Origin: Colwellia demingiae
GTDB lineage: Bacteria; Pseudomonadota; Gammaproteobacteria; Enterobacterales; Alteromonadaceae
Assembly: GCF_007954275.1 (NCBI RefSeq)
Contig: NZ_VOLT01000001.1
Location: 558,001 to 622,000, forward strand
Reading direction: 5' to 3'
Length of the DNA stretch: 64,000 bases
Positions within the stretch are counted from its first letter, which is position 1. Each line of letters opens with the position of its first letter. Under the pieces are notes generated by a model. The model did no database searches. It was not told where the DNA came from and was given only the letters and a program-made list of their open reading frames with translations. Position numbers and translations under genes: made by a program. Positions 56,907 through 64,000 of this stretch are shown here, piece after piece.

Positions 56907-57425
56907 ATGTATAAATTAAGCCTTACCATTAAAAGCTTAACCTTTAGAAATTTAGCTATTGCACTGTTAACCACAAGCTTATTAACAGCTTGTGGTTTTC
57001 AACTACGTGGTGATTATTTACTCGATGATGAATTACAAACGCTTTATGTTAGCTCAAGTGATGTTCACGGTGAATTAACACGGTTAGTTAAGCTCAATTT
57101 GACTCGTAACCAAGTTAACGTATTAAAATACTCGAAAGCTGACATTCCTGAATTACGTATTCTTTCTGATAAGTTAGATAGACGAACGTTATCATTATTC
57201 TCTAATGGACAAGTTGCAGAGTATGAGCTGATATATTCGGTTCATTATCAAGTACGCTTTACCGGTGAAGATGCAAAAGACTTTCGCTTTGAGCTTTATC
57301 GCGATTATCAAGACGATCCTAACCTCGCCTTGGCAAAAAGCCGAGAGTTATCTTTATTGCTAAGTGAGATGAGAACGTCGGCCGCAGATAAAATATTACG
57401 TGATTTGGCAAGAATTCAACGCTAG
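56907..57425 (+). CDS. lptE: LPS-assembly lipoprotein LptE
   Basis: A 172-residue outer-membrane lipoprotein. The lipobox LLTAC has acylated C29, followed by GFQLRGDYLL, the typical LptE/RlpB start. The mature domain (LQTLYVSSSDVHGELTRLV, EYELIYSVHYQVRF, ELSLLLSEMRTSAADKILRD) matches the family. It plugs the LptD barrel and helps place LPS at the cell surface. It begins 15 bp after leuS, so it is cotranscribed. Confidence 0.93.
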   Translation: MYKLSLTIKSLTFRNLAIALLTTSLLTACGFQLRGDYLLDDELQTLYVSSSDVHGELTRLVKLNLTRNQVNVLKYSKADIPELRILSDKLDRRTLSLFSNGQVAEYELIYSVHYQVRFTGEDAKDFRFELYRDYQDDPNLALAKSRELSLLLSEMRTSAADKILRDLARIQR

Positions 57426-57494
57426 TTATAGCGAGAATTTTTTAATATCAAACTCACTGTAAAGCTTATATTTTACAACAAATAAAAGGCCTTC

Positions 57495-58559
57495 ATGAAA
57501 ATTTATCACAACCAGCTAGATAGTACACTTCGACAGGGGTTTAAACCTGTTTGGTTGGTTTTTGGTGATGAACCATGGCAAAAAGATAACAGCTTAGCTG
57601 TTATAAAAAATCATGCAAAAAGCCAAGGTTTTAGTGAGATTATTCGTTTTAGTAGTGATACTAGCTTTGATTGGCAGCAGTTGCTTGATGAGTATCAATC
57701 GTTAAGCCTTTTTGCCAGCCAACGTATCATTGAAGTAGAATTAACAACGGTAAAAGTTGGTGATGCCGGAAACAAGGCCTTATTAGCTTTAGCTGAGCGA
57801 TTAACACAAGATGCCAATAGTGGTCATGCACCACAAGATGTTATTTTTATATTCCACGGCGCAAAGCTTGATGCTGCTAGTGCAAATAGAAAGTGGTTTA
57901 AAAGTCTGAGCCAAATAGGCTGCTATTTACCCTTGTATGATATTGAACTGAAGGTCATGCCTCAATGGTTGAATAATCAAGCAAGACAATTACAACTTAA
58001 TATCTCTCCCGAATTAAACGCATTACTTATTGAACTGTTTGAAGGTAATTTACTTGCCCTCGCCCAAGAGCTAGATAAACTTGTTTTACTCTTTGGTTCA
58101 CAAGCTATTAGCATTGAACAAGCTGAGCAGCTGATCATTAAACAGGCGAAGTTTAACCCTTTTCAGGTTATCGATGCTTTATTGCGAGGTGATTGTGCTA
58201 AATGTATCACTATGCTTGATCAACTGCAGCAAGAAGGCATGGCGCCAGCTCAATTAATTTGGGTGTTTCATAAAGAAATAAACCAGTTATACACCATGTT
58301 AAATCAATTAGCTCAAGGTGAAAGTATTGCTAATATTTACAAACAATACCGTATTTGGGATAAACGTAAACCCTTGTACCAACATGCATTAACTCACATC
58401 AAACTTGATAACGTAAAGCGTGCCATGATGCGTATTGCTGATATAGACTTATTAAGTAAAACCAGCAGCGAGTTTAATATTTTTATTTTATTAGCTGATT
58501 TGTGCATCACCTTGTATCACGGTGAAAAAACTGCGGCCTTTAGTCTAAATTATGGCTAA
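57495..58559 (+). CDS. holA: DNA polymerase III delta subunit
   Basis: A 354-residue clamp-loader subunit that opens the beta clamp. N-terminal beta-binding region: PVWLVFGDEPWQKDNSLAVI and SLSLFASQRIIEVEL. The middle AAA-like part has no Walker motifs, as expected for delta (DVIFIFHGAKLDAASANRKW). The C-terminal collar domain includes FNPFQVIDALLRGD and DLLSKTSSEFNIFILLADLC. The length is close to that of E. coli HolA (343). ATG 57495 is preceded by AAAGG. It sits between lptE and nadD, as in E. coli. Confidence 0.94.
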   Translation: MKIYHNQLDSTLRQGFKPVWLVFGDEPWQKDNSLAVIKNHAKSQGFSEIIRFSSDTSFDWQQLLDEYQSLSLFASQRIIEVELTTVKVGDAGNKALLALAERLTQDANSGHAPQDVIFIFHGAKLDAASANRKWFKSLSQIGCYLPLYDIELKVMPQWLNNQARQLQLNISPELNALLIELFEGNLLALAQELDKLVLLFGSQAISIEQAEQLIIKQAKFNPFQVIDALLRGDCAKCITMLDQLQQEGMAPAQLIWVFHKEINQLYTMLNQLAQGESIANIYKQYRIWDKRKPLYQHALTHIKLDNVKRAMMRIADIDLLSKTSSEFNIFILLADLCITLYHGEKTAAFSLNYG

Positions 58560-58571
58560 TAGGAGTAAGTA

Positions 58572-59255
58572 ATGACCTCAAAAAAACTAAGCGCTGGCAC
58601 CTACATAAATGAAGGTATAGGTATTTTAGGTGGTACCTTTGATCCGATTCACTTGGGTCACACTCAGTCAGCCGAAGCAGTTGCCAATGAACTAGGTTTA
58701 CAAGAAATACTGTTAATACCCGCTCATATCCCCCCTCATAAAGTTTCACCTGAATTAGTGCCCCACGCTAGTGCTGAGCAGCGTGCAGCTATGGTTGAAA
58801 TTGCATGTCAAAAAAGTAACATCTTTAGCTGTGATCTTAGAGAATTAAAACGCTCCGGTCATTCTTACACTATTGATACGCTCAAAGAGTTGAAGCAACA
58901 ATACCCTGAACAATCTTTGTATTTTATTATTGGTATGGATTCACTGCTAAATTTTACTACTTGGCATCAGTACCAAGAAATTTTATCTTTGTGCCACTTA
59001 GTAGTGAATACTCGACCAAATTATTCCGTTGATGTATTGAATGATGAAACAAAGACATTACTCAGTAACTGTCAAACAACTGATATCAGAGAACTAACAT
59101 TGTTTGATTCAGGAAAAATATTTTTTTCAAACAAGTGCTTTTTTGATATTTCATCAACACATATTCGACAACATTTAGCGCATAAAAAGGGTTATAATCA
59201 GCACTTATTACCCTCGATTTCAGAATTTATTCACAAAAACAAGCTTTACCGTTAA
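58572..59255 (+). CDS. nadD: nicotinate-nucleotide adenylyltransferase
   Basis: A 227-residue enzyme that adenylates nicotinate mononucleotide to deamido-NAD. The nucleotidyltransferase motif is GILGGTFDPIHLGHTQSA. Other blocks are LIPAHIPPHKV, SYTIDTLKEL, FIIGMDSLLNFTTWHQYQEI and ISSTHIRQHLA. About 13 residues precede the motif, a short N-terminal extension. GGAG lies 8 bases before the ATG. It acts two steps after NadA (39868) in NAD synthesis. Confidence 0.95.
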   Translation: MTSKKLSAGTYINEGIGILGGTFDPIHLGHTQSAEAVANELGLQEILLIPAHIPPHKVSPELVPHASAEQRAAMVEIACQKSNIFSCDLRELKRSGHSYTIDTLKELKQQYPEQSLYFIIGMDSLLNFTTWHQYQEILSLCHLVVNTRPNYSVDVLNDETKTLLSNCQTTDIRELTLFDSGKIFFSNKCFFDISSTHIRQHLAHKKGYNQHLLPSISEFIHKNKLYR

Positions 59256-59349
59256 CCCTGAGCGTAAAAAGTGTTAATATCGCACTATTATTTATTGTCG
59301 CTCGTTAAAGAGCACATCAAAAGTTACGATTAACGATAGGAAGAACACC

Positions 59350-59670
59350 TTGCAAACTGAACAACTTAAAGCATTTGTCATAGAAAAACTTGAAGACATG
59401 AAAGGCAGAGATATCATTGCTCTTAATATTAGCGATAAAGCAAGCTTTGCTGATTACATGGTTATTTGTTCAGGTAATTCGAACCGTCATGTAAAATCTA
59501 TTGCTAACTCTGTTGGTATGGAGTGTCGTGCTCAAGGTCTTGAGCCGCTAGGTATGGAAGGTAACGATATCGGCGAATGGGCATTAGTCGATTTAGGCGA
59601 TATCATCGTTCATGTTATGACTGATGAACAACGTGATAAGTATAACCTTGAGCAACTTTGGGCTGAATAA
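59350..59670 (+). CDS. rsfS: ribosome silencing factor RsfS
   Basis: A 106-residue protein that binds ribosomal protein uL14 and blocks subunit joining in starvation. Family blocks: IVIEKLEDMKGRDIIALNI-like start, KASFADYMVICSGNSNRHVK, GLEPLGMEGNDIGEWALVD and LGDIIVHVMTDEQRDKYNLE. The length matches E. coli RsfS (105). The start is a TTG, supported by AGGAAG 6 bases upstream; no ATG is available near the beginning of the fold. Confidence 0.95.
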   Translation: MQTEQLKAFVIEKLEDMKGRDIIALNISDKASFADYMVICSGNSNRHVKSIANSVGMECRAQGLEPLGMEGNDIGEWALVDLGDIIVHVMTDEQRDKYNLEQLWAE

Positions 59671-59821
59671 TTTACTTATTCTCCTTGCCTAGTAAAAAGA
59701 CGAGAGCCACGTTAGTTTCATTCGCCCTTGCGAACTGTAATGCTATCAATCGTATCGCTCTCGTTATTTTTTCAAGGCCATTTCGATCTAGTCGACTTCA
59801 ATCTGACAATCAAAAAAATTT

Positions 59822-60292
59822 ATGAAACTCACCTTATATGCCGTCGGTAGTAAAATGCCTGCTTGGGTTACCCTTGGATTTGCTGAGTACAGTCGTCGTT
59901 TTCCACGTGATTTAAGCTTTCACTTAGTTGAAATCCCAGCAGGAAAACGTGGTAAAAATGCTGACATAAGTCGTATACTCGCTAAAGAAGGTGAGTTATT
60001 ACTTGCTGCTATCCCTAAAGGAAACCGTATTGTCACCCTTGAAGTTGAAGGGCAACCATGGACAACTCCAAAACTTGCAAAACAACTGCAAAGCTGGCAA
60101 CTTGATGGCAGAGATGTCGCGTTGCTTGTTGGTGGACCAGAAGGTTTAGCGCCCGCTTGTATTAAAGCTTCAGAACAAAAGTGGTCCTTATCAGCGTTAA
60201 CGCTACCTCATCCAATGGTTCGAATACTCATAGCAGAGAGCTTGTATCGGGCTTGGAGCGTAAACACTAACCACCCTTATCATAGAGAATAA
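59822..60292 (+). CDS. rlmH: 23S rRNA pseudouridine-1915 N3-methyltransferase
   Basis: A 156-residue SPOUT-fold methyltransferase acting on helix 69 of 23S rRNA. It starts [20 protein letters not shown]; the trefoil-knot SAM site is [20 protein letters not shown], then [20 protein letters not shown] and NTNHPYHRE at the C-terminus. The length is one residue from E. coli RlmH. It follows rsfS as in E. coli, with a 150-bp gap. Confidence 0.96.
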   Translation: MKLTLYAVGSKMPAWVTLGFAEYSRRFPRDLSFHLVEIPAGKRGKNADISRILAKEGELLLAAIPKGNRIVTLEVEGQPWTTPKLAKQLQSWQLDGRDVALLVGGPEGLAPACIKASEQKWSLSALTLPHPMVRILIAESLYRAWSVNTNHPYHRE

Positions 60293-60351
60293 CTTTTGTT
60301 AATGACTACCTTAGCCATACTTTTAGTAAATATTTTTAATAGAGTGCGCTA

Positions 60352-62310
60352 ATGTCTCCACGTCGCGTTGTTATTAGAAATCAATCCGCTGAAGCAAATT
60401 TATTTGCTCGACGTACCTTCATTGCTTTTGCTGGCGTAGTGCTAGTCTTATTAATACTTTTTGGTAATGTATTTAACTTACAAGTTGAATCATTCGAGAA
60501 ATATCAAACACGCTCTAACTCTAATCGTATTAAATTACTTCCCGTTGCGCCAAATCGCGGTTTGATTTATGACAGAAATGGTGTGTTACTCGCCGACAAT
60601 AAGCCGGTATATAGTTTAGAAGTCATCGCCGAAGATGTTGATGATATTAAAGACAGCATTGAACAAGTCAGTTTGTTGCTTAATATCAGTCCCGAACGAC
60701 AGACTAAGTTTTTCAAATCAATGAAAAGTAAACGTCGTTTTAAACCGGTCGAATTACACTCGCGTTTAAGTGATCAACAAGTTGCTTTATTTTCAGTTAA
60801 TCAGCATAAATTCCCTGGTGTTTTTGTTAGCGCTCGCTTGAAACGCTATTATCCTTTTTCCGACTTAACCACGCATAACTTAGGTTATGTAGCTCGCATA
60901 AACAGAAAAGATGCTAATAAATTAGAACAAGAAGGTAAATCTGAAAATTATGCTGCGACTTATGGCATTGGTAGACTAGGTATCGAAAGGTACTATGAAG
61001 ATATGCTACACGGCACCATTGGTCATCAAGAGGTTGAGATAAATAACCAAGGCAGAGTGATTCGTACGCTCAATTATACTCCGCCAGTGCCAGGTAAAGA
61101 TCTCACATTAACCTTAGATATTGAATTACAAATGATTGCTAAACGTGCCTTATCAGGTAAGCGCGGCGCGATAGTAGCAATGGATCCTCGTACTGGTGGT
61201 ATTTTAGCCATGTATTCAAATCCAAGTTACGACGGTAACTTATTTGTTCATGGCATTAGTAGTAAAAATTATAAAAAATTGCTTGAATCAAAAGATTTAC
61301 CCCTTATTAATCGAAGTGTCCAAGGTTACCCTCCTGCTTCTACCGTTAAGCCTTTTCTTGCGTTAACAGGGTTAGAAGAAAATGTTGTTACGCCAACTAC
61401 CGAAATTCACGATCCAGGTTGGTATCAGCTAGATGGCTTGCCTAATAAATATCGAGATTGGAAACCTTGGGGGCATGGCATGGTCAACTTAACCAAGGCT
61501 ATAGAGCAGTCCTGTAATATCTATTTTTATGATTTGGCCTTTAAATTAGGTATCACTAAAATCAGTAATATGATGGAAAGGTTTGGCTTTGGTGACTATA
61601 CCGGCATCGACATCCATGAAGAAAGTAAAGCCATTATGCCTAGCGTTGCATGGAAGCGTGCCCGATACAATAAGTCTTGGTACACAGGAGAAACGCTTTC
61701 AGTTGGAATTGGCCAGAGTTATTGGACGGTTACACCACTACAATTAACACAAGCTTTAACCACCTTGGTAAATCATGGTGAGCGTAAGGTGCCACATTTA
61801 TTAAAAGCGAACAGTGAATTGATCATTGAGAGCAGTGGTAACGCTTATCATCAAATTACACCAACCATCTATGAACCACGTGCACCATTAACGCTTAAAA
61901 ATGAAGAAAATTGGGATGTTGTGTTAAAAGCGATGCATAATACGGTACAAAAATTTGGTGCTACCGCTTATAGACCATTTAAAGGCACTACCTATGATGC
62001 ATCGGGTAAAACAGGCTCGGCTCAAGTTGCACGCATAAAACAAGACGAAAAATATGATGCAAAAGCCACTTCAGAAAACAAACGCGATAACGCTATGTTT
62101 ATTGCATTTGCTCCTTTTGATAAACCTGAAATTGTTATTGCCGTTGCGATTGAAAATGTAGCTAAAGGTGGTGGCGCTACTAATGCTGCCCCAGTAGCAA
62201 GGCAAGTTATGGATCAGTATTTCGGTGATAGGGTTATTACCAGTCAAACACATAGAGCTAAAGTAAACGTAAAAACAGCCACAGTAACCAAACATCAAGA
62301 GGCTGACTGA
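60352..62310 (+). CDS. mrdA: penicillin-binding protein 2 (elongasome transpeptidase)
   Basis: A 652-residue class B PBP that cross-links peptidoglycan during rod elongation. The N-terminal membrane anchor is about 22-42 (FIAFAGVVLVLLILFGNV). A dimerisation domain follows (LPVAPNRGLIYDRNGVLLAD). The transpeptidase domain has the nucleophile S330 in STVK, an SCN motif (EQSCNIYFYDLA) and KTGSA near 551. The length is close to that of E. coli PBP2 (633). It overlaps the mrdB start by one base (TGATG), so the synthase pair is translationally coupled. Confidence 0.96.
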   Translation: MSPRRVVIRNQSAEANLFARRTFIAFAGVVLVLLILFGNVFNLQVESFEKYQTRSNSNRIKLLPVAPNRGLIYDRNGVLLADNKPVYSLEVIAEDVDDIKDSIEQVSLLLNISPERQTKFFKSMKSKRRFKPVELHSRLSDQQVALFSVNQHKFPGVFVSARLKRYYPFSDLTTHNLGYVARINRKDANKLEQEGKSENYAATYGIGRLGIERYYEDMLHGTIGHQEVEINNQGRVIRTLNYTPPVPGKDLTLTLDIELQMIAKRALSGKRGAIVAMDPRTGGILAMYSNPSYDGNLFVHGISSKNYKKLLESKDLPLINRSVQGYPPASTVKPFLALTGLEENVVTPTTEIHDPGWYQLDGLPNKYRDWKPWGHGMVNLTKAIEQSCNIYFYDLAFKLGITKISNMMERFGFGDYTGIDIHEESKAIMPSVAWKRARYNKSWYTGETLSVGIGQSYWTVTPLQLTQALTTLVNHGERKVPHLLKANSELIIESSGNAYHQITPTIYEPRAPLTLKNEENWDVVLKAMHNTVQKFGATAYRPFKGTTYDASGKTGSAQVARIKQDEKYDAKATSENKRDNAMFIAFAPFDKPEIVIAVAIENVAKGGGATNAAPVARQVMDQYFGDRVITSQTHRAKVNVKTATVTKHQEAD

Positions 62311-63425
62311 TGCGCAGTAGCGGACAAGACCAACAAAAAACCCACACTCTTTGGCAACGACTTCATATCGATGTACCACTCTTATTAGGTCTATTAACAT
62401 TATTGGCTTTAGGGCTATTTCTTGTGTACAGCGCAGGTGGTCAAGATATAGCCGTTGTTTATCGAAAGGCTAGAAGCATTGGTGTTGCCCTGCTAGGGAT
62501 GTTTATTGTGGCGCAAATCCCGCCATTAGTGTATCGAAAATGGGCAGTGCCCGTCTTTGTATTGGGTTTATTAATGCTGGTCAGTGTATTGCTCTTTGGT
62601 CATGTTGGTAAAGGTGCTCAACGCTGGCTTGATTTAGGCTTTATAAAATTCCAGCCTTCTGAAATTATGAAACTCATTGTGCCTATTATGATTGCTTGGT
62701 TTGTTAGCCAAGATAGCTTACCCGTAAAAATATCCACGGTGGTACTTGCCTTTATCCTGGTGCTATTGCCAACTTTACTTATTGCTAAACAGCCTGATCT
62801 GGGTACTTCTCTGCTTATTGCCAGTTCCGGTATTTTTGTTATTTTTCTGGCTGGAGCTAGTTGGCGTCTGATTTCCGCGTGTGTTGGTTTAGCCTCGGCA
62901 TTCGTTCCTATTTTATGGATGTTTTTGATGAAGGGTTATCAAAAACAACGCGTGCTTACTTTTTTAAACCCTGAGCAAGACCCCCTTGGCTCGGGTTACC
63001 ATATTATTCAATCTAAAATAGCTATTGGCTCTGGAGGTATTGAAGGTAAAGGTTGGTTGCAAGGTACCCAATCACAATTAGAATTTTTACCCGAGCGCCA
63101 TACCGACTTTATCTTCTCAGTATTTAGTGAAGAGTTTGGTTTAATTGGTGTTGCTGCCTTACTTGCCGTGTATTTATTTGTGGTAATGCGCGGTTTATGG
63201 ATCGCGGTCAATGCTCAGCATGCCTTCACAAAATTACTCGCAGGTAGCCTTACCCTAACCTTTTTTGTTTATGTTTTTGTTAACATTGGCATGGTATCAG
63301 GTCTCTTACCTGTGGTTGGCGTACCACTTCCCTTAGTTAGCTATGGTGGAACTTCAATGGTGACATTAATGTTAGGTTTTGGCATATTAATGGCTATTAG
63401 TACGCATCGACGTTTCCATGTTTAG
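62310..63425 (+). CDS. mrdB: RodA, SEDS peptidoglycan glycosyltransferase
   Basis: A 371-residue inner-membrane protein with about 10 helices. SEDS motifs: LDLGFIKFQPSEIMKL, KQPDLGTSLLIASSGIF with the catalytic Asp, QSKIAIGSGGIEGKGWLQGT, FLPERHTDFIFSVFSEEFGL and the final VVGVPLPLVSYGGTSMVTLM. It polymerises glycan strands with PBP2. The length equals that of E. coli RodA (370). It starts on the last base of mrdA. Confidence 0.96.
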   Translation: MRSSGQDQQKTHTLWQRLHIDVPLLLGLLTLLALGLFLVYSAGGQDIAVVYRKARSIGVALLGMFIVAQIPPLVYRKWAVPVFVLGLLMLVSVLLFGHVGKGAQRWLDLGFIKFQPSEIMKLIVPIMIAWFVSQDSLPVKISTVVLAFILVLLPTLLIAKQPDLGTSLLIASSGIFVIFLAGASWRLISACVGLASAFVPILWMFLMKGYQKQRVLTFLNPEQDPLGSGYHIIQSKIAIGSGGIEGKGWLQGTQSQLEFLPERHTDFIFSVFSEEFGLIGVAALLAVYLFVVMRGLWIAVNAQHAFTKLLAGSLTLTFFVYVFVNIGMVSGLLPVVGVPLPLVSYGGTSMVTLMLGFGILMAISTHRRFHV

Positions 63426-63492
63426 ACTAAAGTAAACTAGTCTGTTCAACTAAAACCTTATTCAATCCCTTTACTGTGAAAAATATAAAGTT

Positions 63493-64000
63493 ATGAACCA
63501 AGTTATTAAACACCTTTTCTTTATTGCATTGATCTCTTTATTAAGTGCTTGTAGCTCTGATCGTTATCAACAAAAGCATGACAGCACACCAACACGTTTG
63601 CCAAGCCAAGCAGAGCTAAAAGATGCCCTTGCTCGCGCAGAGCCTCATAGCCGCGGTGGTAATAAAGATTATCAAGTTTTTGGAAAACCCTATAAAGTAT
63701 TGGCTAGTGCACAAGGTTTTGAACAAACGGGTACTGCCTCTTGGTACGGTAAAAAATTTCATGGTCACCTCACTTCTAATGGTGAGATTTATGATATGTA
63801 TACCATGAGCGCCGCCCATAAGAACTTACCATTACCGACGTATTTAAAAGTCACCAATACCGCGAATAATAAATCAGTCATTGTACGCGTTAATGATCGA
63901 GGTCCTTTTCATCAATCACGTATTATTGATTTATCTTATAGTGCAGCTTATAAGCTCGACATGTTAAAAACGGGTACTGCACAAGTTAAAATCACTGCAA
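63493..64000 (+). CDS. rlpA: RlpA-family septal-ring lipoprotein (3' end outside window)
   Basis: At least 169 codons are visible from ATG 63493. The lipobox LLSAC has acylated C20. A linker is followed by the double-psi beta-barrel domain: GTASWYGKKFHGHLTSNGE, YTMSAAHKNLPLPTYLKVTN and VIVRVNDRGPFHQSRIIDLS. The Asp and His of the lytic-transglycosylase type (DRGPF, KFHG) are present. A C-terminal SPOR domain is usual but would lie beyond the window. RlpA cleaves or binds denuded glycan at the septum. It is 67 bp after mrdB, the E. coli order. Confidence 0.93.
   Translation, partial: MNQVIKHLFFIALISLLSACSSDRYQQKHDSTPTRLPSQAELKDALARAEPHSRGGNKDYQVFGKPYKVLASAQGFEQTGTASWYGKKFHGHLTSNGEIYDMYTMSAAHKNLPLPTYLKVTNTANNKSVIVRVNDRGPFHQSRIIDLSYSAAYKLDMLKTGTAQVKITA

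Overview
The window is AT-rich, gene-dense gammaproteobacterial chromosome. Gene order and protein character point to a marine, probably cold-adapted member of the Colwelliaceae/Alteromonadales (Colwellia or a close relative). The basis is the tol-pal block, the leuS-lptE-holA-nadD-rsfS-rlmH-mrdA-mrdB-rlpA block, PEP-CTERM proteins, a TMAO-type TorRTS sensor set, and many c-di-GMP and two-component proteins. This taxonomic call is inference from recognised families, not from a database search.

Bases 1-9,000: the end of torR, then divergent torT and torS (TMAO sensing). After these come a RibA-type GTP cyclohydrolase II next to a frameshifted LysE/RhtB exporter remnant, a MaoC-like hydratase, and rimO. 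Bases 9,000-19,900 are accessory and scarred. They hold a nonsense-interrupted small gene, two unrecognised small genes, an AraC regulator with a duplicated stub of its 5' end, and a decayed copy of the rimO 5' region. Three PEP-CTERM proteins follow, each behind the same regulatory layout: a GTGT-N11-ACAC palindrome, a -24/-12 sigma-54 promoter about 72 bp later, and a near-identical terminator. A BOF-fold protein, a class 3 lipase and a LysR/VOC/old-yellow-enzyme group complete this part.

Bases 20,000-39,200: modF-like double ABC ATPase, OsmC-YcaO fusion (functionally linked to RimO in E. coli), SulP transporter, NCS2 purine permease (its natural start codon is followed directly by TAA), hpt, and a Cpx-type envelope stress locus with a textbook CpxR box. 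Next are a secreted hydrolase and an MscS channel. The last group is an oxygen/c-di-GMP cluster: a bacteriohemerythrin and a bacteriohemerythrin-diguanylate cyclase transcribed divergently from a region with two FNR-type boxes, beside a GAF-PAS-GGDEF-EAL protein.

Bases 39,500-42,300: tRNA-Ser(GGA), nadA, and an array of six identical tRNA-Lys(UUU) genes with two decayed copies and visible tandem-duplication units. Bases 42,300-64,000 are core: cpoB-pal-tolB-tolA-tolR-tolQ-ybgC on the minus strand (cell envelope constriction), deaD, a PilZ-like protein, a Lon-family protease and a YbeL zinc-ribbon protein. On the plus strand are leuS, lptE, holA, nadD, rsfS, rlmH, mrdA, mrdB and the start of rlpA (translation, LPS assembly, NAD synthesis, rod-shape wall synthesis).

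I see no prophage, insertion sequence, CRISPR array or rRNA operon. The strongest candidates for something under-described are the PEP-CTERM promoter architecture and the FNR-box/bacteriohemerythrin/c-di-GMP cluster.
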